Below, in pieces: positions 26,100 to 38,816 of a stretch of DNA of 64,000 nucleotides. A program made the position numbers and the translations under genes. The stretch comes from Lysobacter oculi (GTDB lineage: Bacteria > Pseudomonadota > Gammaproteobacteria > Xanthomonadales > Xanthomonadaceae), in contig NZ_CP029556.1 of NCBI RefSeq assembly GCF_003293695.1, positions 2,180,001-2,244,000 of the forward strand, read 5' to 3'. The notes beneath the pieces were generated by a model that saw only the letters and a program-made list of their open reading frames with translations, searched no databases and had not been told where the DNA came from. Position 1 is the stretch's first letter, and every line of letters starts with the position of its first letter.

Positions 26100-27032
26100 T
26101 TAACGATCAAGCCGCAGCGCCGCGCGCTTGGAGGCCCGTCGCGCCTCCACCGGCTGTGCCCATTCGTTGTTGAACAGGGCTGGTTCCCAGCTGCCGTAGG
26201 TCGGGTTGGGCAGCATCCACCAGCGCTGGCCCCACCAGCCGGCGTACTTGGCGGAGAGGTCGGCGCGCGCCTCGGGGGTGTTGGCGAGGATCTGCACGAA
26301 GTCGCCCAGCTGGTCGCCGAACTGCATCAGCACGCGGTACTTCTGCCCGGCCAGCTTGCGGCGGCAGAGCTTTTCGCTGCCGTTCTGCTCGCAGTCGGCC
26401 ACGAAGGTGCCCAGGCCGAGGAAGACCTCGTCGTTCTTCACCGGCAGGCCGGCCTCGCGCAGGTTGGCGAGCGTGGCCGCCTGCAGGTGTTCGGCGCGGT
26501 TGGAGATGTAAAGCACGGTGATGCCCTTGGCCTCCGCCGCCTTGGCGAACGCGACCACGCCGGGCACCGGCCTGGCTTTCTTCTCCGCGACCCACTGGTC
26601 CCAGGTCAGGTCCTCGAATTCCTTGCCGTCGGCGATCAGCCGCGCCTGGTAGGGCGAGTTGTCCAGCACGGTTTCGTCCACATCCATCACCACCGCCGGC
26701 GGCAGCTTGGCCTTGGCGGCGGACTGCTCGCCTTCGGCCAGCGCGCTTTCGCCCGACTTCAGCGCCGCGTCCAGGTGCGCGGTGGCGGCGGTGTAGATCG
26801 TGGTGGTGACCGCCGCGTATTCCGCCGAACGCTGCACCCAGGCCACGGCGTTGAGGTTGTCGTGGGCGTCACTGGCGGCCGGCTTGCCCGCCTTCGGTGC
26901 ATCCGCGGTGGCGGCAGGCGTGGCGGTGGCGGCATCGGCGGGCTTGGCCGGGGCCTGCGGCGCGGTGGGCTTGCAGGCGGCCAGCAGCAGCGCGGCGGCC
27001 AGCATCGACATCATCGGGGTTGAAGTGCGCAT
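26100..27032 (-). CDS. Class C acid phosphatase / 5'-nucleotidase lipoprotein
   Basis: A 310-residue lipoprotein of the e(P4)-type HAD acid phosphatases. The lipobox LAAC gives C20 as the lipidated residue. The Pro/Ala-rich linker to about 55 is followed by the HAD motif VVMDVDETVLDNSPYQ with D117 and D119, and later YISNRAEHL (motif II) and a GDQLGDF motif. In Haemophilus such proteins dephosphorylate nucleotides at the outer membrane to allow uptake. The start at 27032 is chosen for the lipoprotein signal; longer in-frame starts overlap the rep gene. Confidence 0.9.
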   Translation of the reverse strand: MRTSTPMMSMLAAALLLAACKPTAPQAPAKPADAATATPAATADAPKAGKPAASDAHDNLNAVAWVQRSAEYAAVTTTIYTAATAHLDAALKSGESALAEGEQSAAKAKLPPAVVMDVDETVLDNSPYQARLIADGKEFEDLTWDQWVAEKKARPVPGVVAFAKAAEAKGITVLYISNRAEHLQAATLANLREAGLPVKNDEVFLGLGTFVADCEQNGSEKLCRRKLAGQKYRVLMQFGDQLGDFVQILANTPEARADLSAKYAGWWGQRWWMLPNPTYGSWEPALFNNEWAQPVEARRASKRAALRLDR

Positions 27033-27088
27033 CGGGGTGTCGCGTGGGGAAAGCGCCGAGTCTAGCGAAGGCGGGTGGCGGCCGCCCT

Positions 27089-29065
27089 TCAGTCGCCGAG
27101 CATGGCCTGGATGTCGGCGAAGCTGGCCTTGGCGCGGGCCTGCTTGCGTTCGGCGTCGGCGACCGGGTCGGCGCCGTCGCGCTGCAGTTCGCCGGCGGGG
27201 AGTTCGTCGAAGAAGCGCGAAGGCGAGAGTTTCACCACGCTGCCCCAGCGTGAGGCGCGCGCCGAATGCGACAGCCACAGCTGTTCCTTGGCGCGGGTGA
27301 TGCCGACGTAGAGCAGGCGGCGTTCCTCGTCGAGGCGGCCTTCGTCCAGACTGGCTTCGTGCGGCAGGGTGCCGTCTTCCATACCGACGATGAAGACGAA
27401 GCGGAACTCCAGCCCCTTCGCCGCGTGCAGGCTCATCAGCCGGACCTGGTTGCCGGCATCGTCGCGGTCGCTGCGCGAGACCAGGGCCAGCTGTGCGGCC
27501 AGGTCACCGACGCCCGAACCACGCGCGCCTTCGAACCATTGCGCCAGCTCCTCCAGGTTGCCGCGGCGGATCTGGTAGAGCTGCTCGGTCTTGCACTGGG
27601 CGCGGATCGCCGCATCCATGCCGGACTTCAGCGCCAGGCTGCGGACGAGGTCGGCGGCGCTGGACTCGCGCGCCTCGCGGCGCAGCGCGTGGACGATGTC
27701 GGTGAAGCCATGCAGCGCGTTGGACGCACGCGGCGGCAGCTGCTTGAGCAGGCCGACCGACTCCGCCGCCCGCGACATCGGCAGGTGAGCCTCGCGGGCG
27801 AGTTCGGCCAGTTTCGCCAGCGTGGTCTGGCCGACTTCGCGCTTCGGCGACTGCACCGCGCGCAGGAAGGCGGAATCGTCTTCCGGATTCACCAGCAGGC
27901 GCAGCCAGGCCAGCGCGTCCTTCACTTCCGCGCGTTCAAGAAAAGCCGTGCCGCCGGACAGGTGATAGGGGATGCGCAGCAGCTGCAGCGATTTCTCCAG
28001 CGCGCGCGACTGGTGGTTGCCGCGGAACAGGATGCAGAAGTCGCTCCACGGCGCGTTCTTGCTGCTGTGCTGGAACTGGATCTCGGCGGCGACCTTCTCC
28101 GCCTCGTGCTCGCTGTCGCGGCATTCCCAGACGCGGATGCGTTCGCCGTCGGCGGCATCGCTCCAGAGCGTCTTCAGGTGTTCGTGCGGGTTGTGCGCGA
28201 TGAGCTGGTTGGCCGCGCGCAGCACGCGGTTGCTGCAGCGGTAGTTCTGTTCCAGCTTGACGATGGTCAGCGCCGGATAGTCGCGCGCCATCTGCATCAG
28301 GTTTTCGGGATTGGCGCCGCGCCATGCATAGATGGACTGGTCGTCGTCGCCGACGCAGGTGAACTGGCCGGCCTCGCCCGCCAGCGCCTTCAGCAGGCGG
28401 TACTGCGCGTCGTTGCTGTCCTGGCATTCGTCCACCAGCAGGTAGCCGATGCGCTCGCGCCAGGCGTCGCGCGCTTCCGCATCGTCTTCGAGCAACTGCA
28501 CCGGCAGGCGGATGAGGTCGTCGAAATCGACCGCGTTGAAACTCGCCAGCCGCGCCTGGTATTTGGCATAGAGGCGGGCGGCTTCCAGTTCGCGGGTGCT
28601 GCGGGCGGCTTCCAGCGCCTGTTCGGGTGACAGGCCGGCGTTCTTGGCGCGCGAGATCAGTGATTGCGCCGCCTGCACCGCGTCGGGCTTGGCGCCGGCC
28701 ATCAGGTCCTTGATCTGGCCGCTGGCGTCATCGGCATCGAACACCGAAAAGCCGCGTTTGAGGCCGAGCTTGGCGCATTCGATCTGCACGATCTTCAGGC
28801 CGAGCGCGTGGAAGGTGCAGATGGTCAGCCCTTCGCCGGCGTCGCCCTTGATCCGCCGCGCGACGCGCTCACGCATCTCCTTCGCCGACTTGTTGGTGAA
28901 GGTGATCGCGGCGATACGCCGTGCCGGGTAGCGCCCGGTCGAAACCAGCTGCGCGATCTTCTCCACGATCACCCGCGTCTTGCCGCTGCCCGCGCCGGCC
29001 AGCACCAGCAGCGGGCCTTCCGTGTGCAGGACGGCCTGCTGTTGCGGGGGGTTGAGGCCGTGCAT
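27089..29065 (-). CDS. rep: ATP-dependent DNA helicase Rep
   Basis: A 658-residue superfamily 1A 3'-5' helicase. Walker A AGAGSGKT is at 23-30, DECQDSN is motif II, GDDDQSIYAWRGA motif III and VRLMSLHAAKGLEF motif V, with MSLHAAKGLEFRFVF and VGITRAKEQL near the C-terminus. Length and sequence fit Rep rather than UvrD (no extended C-terminal tail). Rep removes proteins ahead of replication forks. It diverges from the Sel1 gene; 183 bp separate the two starts. Confidence 0.95.
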   Translation of the reverse strand: MHGLNPPQQQAVLHTEGPLLVLAGAGSGKTRVIVEKIAQLVSTGRYPARRIAAITFTNKSAKEMRERVARRIKGDAGEGLTICTFHALGLKIVQIECAKLGLKRGFSVFDADDASGQIKDLMAGAKPDAVQAAQSLISRAKNAGLSPEQALEAARSTRELEAARLYAKYQARLASFNAVDFDDLIRLPVQLLEDDAEARDAWRERIGYLLVDECQDSNDAQYRLLKALAGEAGQFTCVGDDDQSIYAWRGANPENLMQMARDYPALTIVKLEQNYRCSNRVLRAANQLIAHNPHEHLKTLWSDAADGERIRVWECRDSEHEAEKVAAEIQFQHSSKNAPWSDFCILFRGNHQSRALEKSLQLLRIPYHLSGGTAFLERAEVKDALAWLRLLVNPEDDSAFLRAVQSPKREVGQTTLAKLAELAREAHLPMSRAAESVGLLKQLPPRASNALHGFTDIVHALRREARESSAADLVRSLALKSGMDAAIRAQCKTEQLYQIRRGNLEELAQWFEGARGSGVGDLAAQLALVSRSDRDDAGNQVRLMSLHAAKGLEFRFVFIVGMEDGTLPHEASLDEGRLDEERRLLYVGITRAKEQLWLSHSARASRWGSVVKLSPSRFFDELPAGELQRDGADPVADAERKQARAKASFADIQAMLGD

Positions 29066-29216
29066 GCGCGGGTCGCGGGTCCGGGGCGAGGGGGCGCCAT
29101 TCTGACAGCAATCCCTGCCCCGGCCCGACCGCGGGGCATGACCACCGGCAGGTCCGCGTGGCGTGATGGAAGGGTAGAGTCCGCGCCGGATGGGAATCGC
29201 GCCCGGTGGGTCTGTT

Positions 29217-29222
29217 TAGGCT
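29217..29222 (+). promoter_or_regulatory. Putative -10 element of the Sel1 gene
   Basis: TAGGCT, 26 nt before the ATG at 29249; same hexamer as at 4849. Confidence 0.4.
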
Positions 29223-29248
29223 CCGGCGCATCGACACATGGAGCGGCA

Positions 29249-30010
29249 ATGAAGAAGACGGGTCTGGCCTTGGCCATCGTGGCGATGATGCTCGCGCTGC
29301 CGCTGCACGCGCAGGAAAAGAAGGCGCGCTGGGAGCCGACCGCGCGGCAGCAGGAAGTGCTGTCCAGCCATTCGTTCCTGGAGGCGCATCCGGACATGCT
29401 CAACCGCGCCCGCGCGATGGAAGAGCTCAAGCGCGGCGATGACACCCGTGCCGCCGCCTATTTCCGCCGAGCCGCGCGCTATGCCGACAAGGCCTCGCAG
29501 GCGGGGTACGCCGAGATGCTGTGGGAAGGCCGTGGCGTGGAGCGCGACCGCGCGCTGGCCTACGCCTGGATGGACCTGGCCGCCGAGCGCGGCTACGAAC
29601 TCTTCCTCGCCTTCCGCGAGCGCTACTGGGGCGAGTTGGGCGAAGCCGAGCGCGTGCGCGCGGTGGAGGTCGGCCAGCAGGTCTATGCCGAATTCGGCGA
29701 CGCGGTGGCCAAGCCGCGGCTGGAAGCGGTGATGCGCCGCGCCTCGCGCAACATCACCGGCAGCCGCACCGGCGCGGTCGGTGCGCTGAAGATCGTCATC
29801 CCCGGCCCGGGCGGCGGCACCGTCATCGACGGCACCGAGTTCTACGACAAGCAATTCTGGGAACCGAAGCGCTACTGGCAGTGGCAGGCCGCGGTGATGG
29901 ACGGAGTAAAGGAAGGGCGGGTCATCGTCGGCGACCTGCACCGGAAACCCGACGAGGCCGGTGATGCCGCCAAGGACAAGGCCAAACCCGAAGGCGACAA
30001 GGGCGACTGA
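29249..30010 (+). CDS. Exported Sel1-repeat protein
   Basis: A 253-residue exported protein. The signal peptide is KKTGLALAIVAMMLALPLHAQE. Two Sel1/TPR-like helical repeats follow (AAAYFRRAARYADKASQAGY and a WEGRGVERDRALAYAWMDLAAERGY segment), then a region with a glycine-rich PGPGGGTVIDG turn and a lysine/aspartate-rich tail. Sel1 proteins are usually adaptors for protein-protein contacts; no partner is suggested by the context. A GGAGCGG ribosome site is just upstream. Function unknown. Confidence 0.8.
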   Translation: MKKTGLALAIVAMMLALPLHAQEKKARWEPTARQQEVLSSHSFLEAHPDMLNRARAMEELKRGDDTRAAAYFRRAARYADKASQAGYAEMLWEGRGVERDRALAYAWMDLAAERGYELFLAFRERYWGELGEAERVRAVEVGQQVYAEFGDAVAKPRLEAVMRRASRNITGSRTGAVGALKIVIPGPGGGTVIDGTEFYDKQFWEPKRYWQWQAAVMDGVKEGRVIVGDLHRKPDEAGDAAKDKAKPEGDKGD

Positions 30011-30066
30011 CCGTGGCGCCGGCCGCGCCTGTGGCGCGGCCCGGGCGCCCGCCCCTGCCGGATCGC

Positions 30067-30072
30067 TAAAAT
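30067..30072 (+). promoter_or_regulatory. -10 element of tdk
   Basis: TAAAAT, 6 nt before the ATG at 30079; leaderless arrangement. Confidence 0.6.
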
Positions 30073-30078
30073 CCGCGC

Positions 30079-30701
30079 ATGGCCAAGCTCTACTTCTACT
30101 ACTCGGCAATGAATGCCGGTAAGACCACCACGCTGCTGCAGTCCGCGCACAACTACCGCGAGCGCGGGATGCGCGTGGCGATCCTCACGCCGTCGCTGGA
30201 TGACCGCGCCGGCAGCGGCACGGTGGCTTCGCGGATCGGCCTGCAGGCGGAGGCGACCCGCTTCGAGCGCGACGACAACCTGCAGCGGATGATCGAAGCC
30301 GACATCGCCACCCATGGCCCACTGAATTGCGTGCTGGTGGACGAGGCGCAGTTCCTCGCCAAGCCGCAGGTCTGGCAGCTGTCGGAAGTGGTCGATGCGT
30401 TGCGCATCCCGGTGCTCTGCTATGGCCTGCGCACGGATTTCCGCGGCGAACTGTTCGAGGGCAGCGCGGCGTTGCTGGCCTGGGCCGACGAGCTGCAGGA
30501 GATCAAGACCATCTGCCACACCGGCAGCAAGGCGACGATGACCGTACGGGTGGACGAAGCCGGGCGCGCGCTGGCCGCCGGCCCGCAGGTGGAGATCGGC
30601 GGCAACGACCGCTACGTGTCGGTGAGCCGCCGCGAGTTCAAGAAAGTGATGCGCGGCGAAGGCGAGATCGCGCCGCTGCAGCCGTCGCTGCCGCTCGGCG
30701 A

Positions 30702-30705
<4 letters not shown>
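30079..30705 (+). CDS. tdk: Thymidine kinase (type II)
   Basis: A 208-residue cytosolic thymidine kinase of the salvage pathway. The P-loop MNAGKTTTL (11-19), VDEAQFL (catalytic E) and the [14 protein letters not shown] lasso region are conserved. The zinc ribbon looks eroded: the TIC cysteine remains, but the second ligand is T (TICHTG against CHCG in E. coli), and the C-terminal C and H positions read SVSRREFK. So three of four expected ligands are replaced. The stop shares the palindrome CTAG with the stop of the convergent kinase gene. Confidence 0.95.
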
Positions 30706-33553
<2,848 letters not shown>

Positions 33554-33557
<4 letters not shown>

Positions 33558-34132
33558 TCGCCCTGCAGCATGCGCAGCAGGAACATCCGCGCCTTCTGCC
33601 AGTCGCGGCGCACGCTGCGCTCGGAACGGTCGCTGAGTTCGGCGATCTGCAGTTCCGACAGGCCGGCGAAGTAGCGCAGCTCCACCACCCGGGCGAGCTG
33701 CGGGTCGATTTCGTTCAACTGGGTCAACGCACTGTCGAGCGAGAGCAGGTCTTCGTCGAGGCGGATGCCGTCGTTGATGTTGTCCGGCAGGTCGGCGACG
33801 CGCTGCACGGTGTCGCCGCCGCCGCGCTTGATCGCCAGCCGCGCACGCGCGTGATCCACCACCACGCTGCGCATCGCGCTGGCGGCGTAGGCGAAGAAGG
33901 CGGCGCGGTCGGAGAATTCCACATCCTCCTGGCCGACCAGCCGCAGATAGGCCTCGTGGACCAGCGCGGTGGCGTCGAGCGTGTCTTCGTTGCCGCCGCC
34001 GAGCTGGCGCTTGGCCATGGCGTGCAGTTCGCCGTAGAGCGCCTGCAGCACGCGGTCGAGTGCCGCGCGATCGCCGCCACGGGCTTCATCGAGCCATTGG
34101 GTGATGCCGTCGCGGGGCGTGCGTGCTTGCAT
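33554..34132 (-). CDS. ECF sigma factor partnered with a Ser/Thr kinase (ECF43-like)
   Basis: A 192-residue ECF sigma factor. Region 2 is about 40-110 (TLDATALVHEAYLRL, RAAFFAYAASAMRSVVVDHARAR), region 4 about 130-190 (RVVELRYFAGLSELQIAELSDRSERSVRRDWQKAR). No anti-sigma factor gene is adjacent; the partner is the co-translated kinase, which in ECF43 systems activates the sigma factor by phosphorylation. TATCCT ends 6 nt before the ATG, so the operon appears leaderless and uses a sigma-70-like promoter. The regulon cannot be read from this window. Confidence 0.9.
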
Positions 34133-34138
34133 GGGGCG

Positions 34139-34144
34139 AGGATA
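34139..34144 (-). promoter_or_regulatory. -10 element of the ECF sigma-kinase operon
   Basis: TATCCT on the minus strand, 6 nt before the ATG at 34132. The same hexamer is used at hemH (8 nt) and tamA (6 nt). Confidence 0.55.
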
Positions 34145-34171
34145 GCCGAGCGTGGCTGAGCGCAGTCCGCC

Positions 34172-34984
34172 TCAGCGCTGGCAGCGGGGACACCAGACGC
34201 TGGCGCGTTGGCCGATGCGGGCTACCTTCAATGTCGCGCCGCAGCGTTTGCAGGGCTCGCCGCCGCGCCCGTAGACGAGCAGTTCCTGCTCGAAATAGCC
34301 GGGCAGGCCGTCGGGGCTGATGAAGTCGCGCAAGGTGGTGCCGCCGCGTTCGATGGCATGGGCGAGGATGCGCTTCACCGCTTCGGCCAGTGTGGCGTAG
34401 CGTTCGCGGCTGATCTTGCCGGCCTCGCGCAGCGGGTGGATGCCGGCTTCGAACAGCGCTTCGGCGGCGTAGATGTTGCCCACGCCGACCACCACCGCCT
34501 GGTCCATCAGGAAAGTCTTGATCGGCGCGCGGCGGCCGCGCGACAGCGCGAACAGATGGCCGCCGTCGAAGCCGTCGTCGAGCGGCTCGGGGCCGAGTCC
34601 GCGCAGCAGTGCGTGGGTCTCGCCCGGCGGCTGCCAGAGCAGCGAGCCGAAGCGGCGGGGGTCGTTGAAGCGCAGCAGCCGGCCGTCGTCCAGCACGACA
34701 TCGACATGGTCGTGCGCGCGCACCGGCACGTCGGCCTCCAGCACGCGCAGCGAACCCGACATGCCCAGGTGCCAGAGGGCGCTGCCGGCGCCGGTGTCGA
34801 GCAGCAGGTATTTGGCGCGGCGGCGGATCGCGGCGATCTGCTCGCCGACCAGCCGCGCGGAGACCTCCGGCGGAATCGGCCAGCGCAACGTGTCGCGGCG
34901 CAGGGTCACGGCCTCGATGCGGCGGCCGACGAGATGCGGCGCCAGTCCGCGGCGGGTGGTTTCGACTTCGGGCAGCTCGGGCAT
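34172..34984 (-). CDS. mutM: Formamidopyrimidine-DNA glycosylase
   Basis: A 270-residue Fpg/MutM that removes 8-oxoguanine and nicks the abasic site. After Met removal, P2 is the nucleophile; E3 and K58 (AKYLL) are the other catalytic residues. The H2TH region includes [13 protein letters not shown], and the zinc finger [24 protein letters not shown] closes the protein. The ATG at 34984 is fixed by the requirement for PELPEVE at the N-terminus; upstream in-frame sequence is not conserved. Confidence 0.97.
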   Translation of the reverse strand: MPELPEVETTRRGLAPHLVGRRIEAVTLRRDTLRWPIPPEVSARLVGEQIAAIRRRAKYLLLDTGAGSALWHLGMSGSLRVLEADVPVRAHDHVDVVLDDGRLLRFNDPRRFGSLLWQPPGETHALLRGLGPEPLDDGFDGGHLFALSRGRRAPIKTFLMDQAVVVGVGNIYAAEALFEAGIHPLREAGKISRERYATLAEAVKRILAHAIERGGTTLRDFISPDGLPGYFEQELLVYGRGGEPCKRCGATLKVARIGQRASVWCPRCQR

Positions 34985-35136
34985 GGGGTGGATATGGGGA
35001 TGGAGGCGCGTGCGGGAAAGGCGCGCGAAACCGGCCCGCGGATGAATTCCGTACGGCTGCGTCTGGTGACGTCGCCGGAACCCGCCCCCATCATGACCGG
35101 GCGTCGTCCGACGCGACATCCCACGACAAAACCCCC

Positions 35137-36330
35137 ATGTCTTCTTCGATCCTCGATTTCCTCGCCGGCGGCCTGACCCAGGCCGGCTGGGGCACGCTCG
35201 CCCTGTACCTGCTGCTGGCCACCCAGCTGACCATCTTCTCGGTCACGCTCTACCTGCACCGCTCGCTGGCGCACCGCGGCGTGGATTTCCACCCCGCCAT
35301 CGCCCATGTGTTCCGCTTCTGGACCTGGCTCACCACCTCGATGATCGCGCGCGAATGGGCGGCCATCCATCGCAAGCACCACGCCAAGTGCGAGACCGAG
35401 GAAGACCCCCACAGCCCGATGTTCAAGGGCATCGGCAACGTGTTCTGGCGCGGCGTCGAGCTCTACCGCGAGGCGCGCCGCGACCGCGCCAGCATCGACC
35501 AGTACGGCAAGGGCTGCCCGGACGATTTCATCGAGCGCAGGCTCTATACCCGCTTCGCGACGATGGGCCCGGTGGTGCTGCTGGTGGTGCTGTCCGCGCT
35601 GTTCGGCTTCAAGGGCGTGGCCGCGTGGGCGATCCAGATGGCGTGGATCCCGTTCTGGGCGGCCGGCGTGGTCAACGGCCTGGGCCACTGGTGGGGCTAC
35701 CGCAATTTCGAGACCCACGACACCGCGACCAACCTGTCGCCGTGGGGCGTGTGGATCGGCGGCGAGGAGCTGCACAACAACCACCATGCGTTCCCGTCGT
35801 CGGCCAAGTTCGCGCTGCGCAAGTGGGAGTTCGACATCGGCTGGGCGGCGATCCGTGGCCTCAAGACCCTGCGCCTGGCCAAGGTGCTGCGCGTCGCGCC
35901 CTCGCTCGACGTCCGCCCCAACATCCCGATGCCCGACATGGAAACGATGAAGGCGCTGCTGGCCCACCGTTTCCAGGCCATGACCGATTTCCACCGCCGC
36001 GTGCTCAAGCCGGCGCTCCGCGAGGAAGTGGACACGCACGGCCTGGGCAAGCTGCCGCGCCGCCTGCGCAAGGGGCTGGTCGATGACGGCCGCTGGCTGT
36101 CGCCGGAATCGCGCGCGCAGATGCAGGCCTGGGTGGCGCGCTCGCCGCGGATGCAGGCGCTGGTCGAGCATCGCCGCCGGCTGGCCGCGGTGCTGGAAGC
36201 ACGTTCGGCCAACGCGCAGGATTCCCTGCAACGCCTGCAGGCCTGGTGCCAGGAGGCCGAAGCCAGCGGCATCCGCTCGCTGCAGGAATTCGCCCAGCGC
36301 CTGCGCGGCTACGCGCTGCAGCCGGCGTGA
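35137..36330 (+). CDS. Membrane fatty acid (delta-9 type) desaturase
   Basis: A 397-residue di-iron membrane desaturase that introduces a cis double bond into acyl chains. The three histidine boxes are HRSLAH, HRKHH and HNNHH, with hydrophobic spans before and after. The C-terminal 120 residues are helical and charged. It is typical of aerobic DesA/OLE1-like enzymes acting on phospholipid or acyl-CoA chains to control fluidity. It is translationally coupled (TGATG) to the EF-hand gene downstream; why is not clear. Confidence 0.92.
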   Translation: MSSSILDFLAGGLTQAGWGTLALYLLLATQLTIFSVTLYLHRSLAHRGVDFHPAIAHVFRFWTWLTTSMIAREWAAIHRKHHAKCETEEDPHSPMFKGIGNVFWRGVELYREARRDRASIDQYGKGCPDDFIERRLYTRFATMGPVVLLVVLSALFGFKGVAAWAIQMAWIPFWAAGVVNGLGHWWGYRNFETHDTATNLSPWGVWIGGEELHNNHHAFPSSAKFALRKWEFDIGWAAIRGLKTLRLAKVLRVAPSLDVRPNIPMPDMETMKALLAHRFQAMTDFHRRVLKPALREEVDTHGLGKLPRRLRKGLVDDGRWLSPESRAQMQAWVARSPRMQALVEHRRRLAAVLEARSANAQDSLQRLQAWCQEAEASGIRSLQEFAQRLRGYALQPA

Positions 36331-36671
36331 TGCGCGCGCTCGCGGCCTGCGCGGTGCTGATGGCGATGTCGCTGCCGGCCGGCGCGGCGTGGGCGCAGGC
36401 GAAGTCGCCGGCCGAATACCTCTCGCGCATCGACACCAGCGGCGACCAGCGGGTGTCTATGGAGGAATACGTCGCGTGGATGAGCTTCGGTTTCGAGGCG
36501 ATGGACCGCAACCGTGACGGCGTGCTGCAGCCGCAGGAGCAGCCGGGCGGGCGCGGGCCGGTGCTCACCCGCGTCGCCCATCGCGCCAACCTGACCGAGC
36601 GTTTCCGCCGCCAGGACAGCAACCGCGACGGCTATCTGGATGCGAAGGAACTGGCCGCGCCGCCGCGCTGA
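36330..36671 (+). CDS. Exported EF-hand protein
   Basis: A 113-residue exported protein with a signal peptide (RALAACAVLMAMSLPAGAAWAQ). Three EF-hand-like loops follow: DTSGDQRVSMEE, DRNRDGVLQPQE and DSNRDGYLDAKE, each with the usual D-x-D/N-x-D pattern, so it should bind Ca2+ in the periplasm. No other domain is visible. It shares one base with the desaturase stop and so is co-translated with it; a terminator hairpin follows. Confidence 0.85.
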   Translation: MRALAACAVLMAMSLPAGAAWAQAKSPAEYLSRIDTSGDQRVSMEEYVAWMSFGFEAMDRNRDGVLQPQEQPGGRGPVLTRVAHRANLTERFRRQDSNRDGYLDAKELAAPPR

Positions 36672-36700
36672 CGCCGCCGCCTCGTCCATCCTCCACAAAG

Positions 36701-36730
36701 AAAAACGCCGGCATCGCGCCGGCGTTTTCC
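36701..36730. terminator. Bidirectional terminator between EF-hand and actP genes
   Basis: GC-rich stem AAAACGCCGGC/GCCGGCGTTTT with an A-rich left and T-rich right flank, so it can work in both directions. It lies between the stop of the EF-hand gene (36671) and the stop of actP (36750). Confidence 0.9.
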
Positions 36731-36749
36731 GTTTCCGCAGCGGCGGGAC

Positions 36750-38468
36750 TCAGTGGCCCGAAGCCTTCGACGCGCCCAGCCCGGTTTCCGAACGGATCTG
36801 CTGCGCGCGGAAGGCGGCGCGTTCCTTCTGCGCCTGCGCGCTCTTGTCGGTGATCGAGAAGAACCAGATCCCGAAGAACGCCAGGCTCATCGAGAACAGC
36901 GCCGGCGAGGTGTAGGGGAACGGCGCGCTGCCCTTGGCGTGGCCGAGCGTCGCTTCCCACACCGACGGCGAGAGCACGGTCAGCAGCACCGCACTGATCA
37001 GGCCGAGGAAGCCGCCGATCACCGCGCCGCGCGTGGTGCAGTCCTTCCACAGCACCGACAGCAGCAGCACCGGGAAGTTGGCCGAGGCCGCCACCGCGAA
37101 CGCCAGCGAGACCATGAAGGCGATGTTCTGCTTCTCGAAGGCGATGCCCAGCACCACCGCGAGCACGCCGAGCGCCAGCGTGGTCATGCGCGAGACCTTG
37201 AGCTCCGAACCCGGCGCCGCGTTGCCGTGCTTGAACACCGTGGCGTAGAGGTCATGGCTCACCGCCGAGGCGCCGGAGAGCGTCAGGCCGGCCACCACCG
37301 CGAGGATCGTGGCGAACGCGACCGCCGAGATGAAGCCGAGGAAGACATCGCCGCCCACCGCCTTGGCCACCAGCACCGCGGCCATGTTCTTGGCGCCGTC
37401 GCCGCCGTGGATGACGCCCTTGGCTACATCGGCGAACTCGGGGTTGGTGAGCACCAGGGTGATCGCGCCGAAGCCGATGATGAAGATCAGCAGGTAGAAG
37501 TAGCCGATCCAGGTCGTCGCCCACAGCACCGACTTGCGCGCCTGCTTGGCATCGGGGACGGTGAAGAAGCGCATCAGGATGTGCGGCAGGCCGGCGGTGC
37601 CGAACATCAGCGCCATGCCGAAGCTGATCGCCGAGATCGGGTCCTTGATGAAGCCGCCCGGCCCCATGATCGCCTGGCCTATCGCGCCGGGATCGGCCTC
37701 GCCCTTGGCGCTGGCGATGTCGGTCTTGACCCGCACCGCGTCGGCGAACAGCGCTTCGAAACTGAAGCCGTACTTCGACATGATCATGATCGCCATGAAC
37801 GTCACGCCGGCCAGCAGCAGCACGGCCTTGATGATCTGCACCCACGTCGTCGCGGTCATGCCGCCGAACAGCACGTAGACCATCATCAGCCCGCCCACGA
37901 TCACCACCGCGATCCAGTAGTCCAGCCCGAACAGCAGCTTGATGAGGCTGCCTGCGCCGACCATCTGCGCGATCAGGTAGAACGCCACCACGACCAGCGT
38001 GCCGGAAGCGGCGAAGGCGCGGATCGGGCCGGGCCGGAAGCGGTAGCCGGCCACGTCGGCGAAGGTGAACTTGCCGAGGTTGCGCAGCCGCTCGGCCAGC
38101 AGGAAGGTCAGGATGGGCCAGCCGACCAGGAAGCCGGTGGCGTAGATCAGGCCGTCGAAGCCGTCGCCCATCACCGCCGCAGTGATGCCGAGGAACGACG
38201 CCGCCGACATGTAGTCGCCGGCGATCGCCAGGCCGTTCTGGAAGCCGGTGATGCCGCCGCCGGCGGTGTAGAAATCCGCCGCCGAACGCGTGCGGCCGGC
38301 CGCCCACTTGGTGATCCACAGCGTGGCGACCACGAACGTGGCGAACATGCTGATGGCGATCCAGTTGGTCGGCTGCTTGACGGTCTCGCCGACGTCGGGC
38401 GAGGCCAGCGCGAGGCCGCTCGCGCACAACAGTGCGAGCGCGGCGATGAGTCGGGGCAGGCGGTTCAT
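36750..38468 (-). CDS. actP: Cation/acetate symporter ActP
   Basis: A 572-residue Na+:solute symporter of the ActP/YjcG type that imports acetate and glycolate. About 13 transmembrane helices are visible; the N-terminus has a cleavable-signal-like segment, and family motifs [29 protein letters not shown] and [18 protein letters not shown] are intact. The ATG overlaps the DUF485 stop by 4 nt. The order DUF485-actP behind a porin, with acs facing away, is the standard acetate-uptake unit of gammaproteobacteria. Expression is probably under the CrbS/CrbR-like system (inference). Confidence 0.96.
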   Translation of the reverse strand: MNRLPRLIAALALLCASGLALASPDVGETVKQPTNWIAISMFATFVVATLWITKWAAGRTRSAADFYTAGGGITGFQNGLAIAGDYMSAASFLGITAAVMGDGFDGLIYATGFLVGWPILTFLLAERLRNLGKFTFADVAGYRFRPGPIRAFAASGTLVVVAFYLIAQMVGAGSLIKLLFGLDYWIAVVIVGGLMMVYVLFGGMTATTWVQIIKAVLLLAGVTFMAIMIMSKYGFSFEALFADAVRVKTDIASAKGEADPGAIGQAIMGPGGFIKDPISAISFGMALMFGTAGLPHILMRFFTVPDAKQARKSVLWATTWIGYFYLLIFIIGFGAITLVLTNPEFADVAKGVIHGGDGAKNMAAVLVAKAVGGDVFLGFISAVAFATILAVVAGLTLSGASAVSHDLYATVFKHGNAAPGSELKVSRMTTLALGVLAVVLGIAFEKQNIAFMVSLAFAVAASANFPVLLLSVLWKDCTTRGAVIGGFLGLISAVLLTVLSPSVWEATLGHAKGSAPFPYTSPALFSMSLAFFGIWFFSITDKSAQAQKERAAFRAQQIRSETGLGASKASGH

Positions 38469-38782
38469 GCGCGGGCCTCCTGCAGCAGTTCGGCATTGAG
38501 GCGGTCGAACTCGCGGTTGGCGCGGAACACGTAGATCGCCGTCAGCGCGACGGTGAACACGATCACGCCCATCGCCACCGGAATGCCGACCGTGGTGACG
38601 CCCTCGCCCAGGCGCCGCGCCAGCAGCTCCTTGTCGAAGGCGATCAGGCCGACGAAGCCGTAGTACGCCAGCAGCATCAGCACGGTGAGGCTCCAGCCGA
38701 GTGCATTGCGCTTGCGCCGCAGCAGCTGGTACTTGGGGTTGGCCTCGATGCGGGCCATCATCGGATCAAGTTGCGTGGACAT
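38465..38782 (-). CDS. DUF485 (YjcH-like) membrane protein
   Basis: A 105-residue protein with two transmembrane helices and the DUF485 signature [17 protein letters not shown] near the start. YjcH-type proteins are encoded immediately before actP in most species and are presumed to help the acetate permease. A strong GGAGGAA ribosome site selects the ATG at 38782. It lies 34 bp after the porin stop and overlaps actP by 4 nt, forming a porin-yjcH-actP operon. Confidence 0.93.
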   Translation of the reverse strand: MSTQLDPMMARIEANPKYQLLRRKRNALGWSLTVLMLLAYYGFVGLIAFDKELLARRLGEGVTTVGIPVAMGVIVFTVALTAIYVFRANREFDRLNAELLQEARA

Positions 38783-38816
38783 CGGTTTCCTCCGTGCGCG
38801 GCTGCGCGTGATGGCT

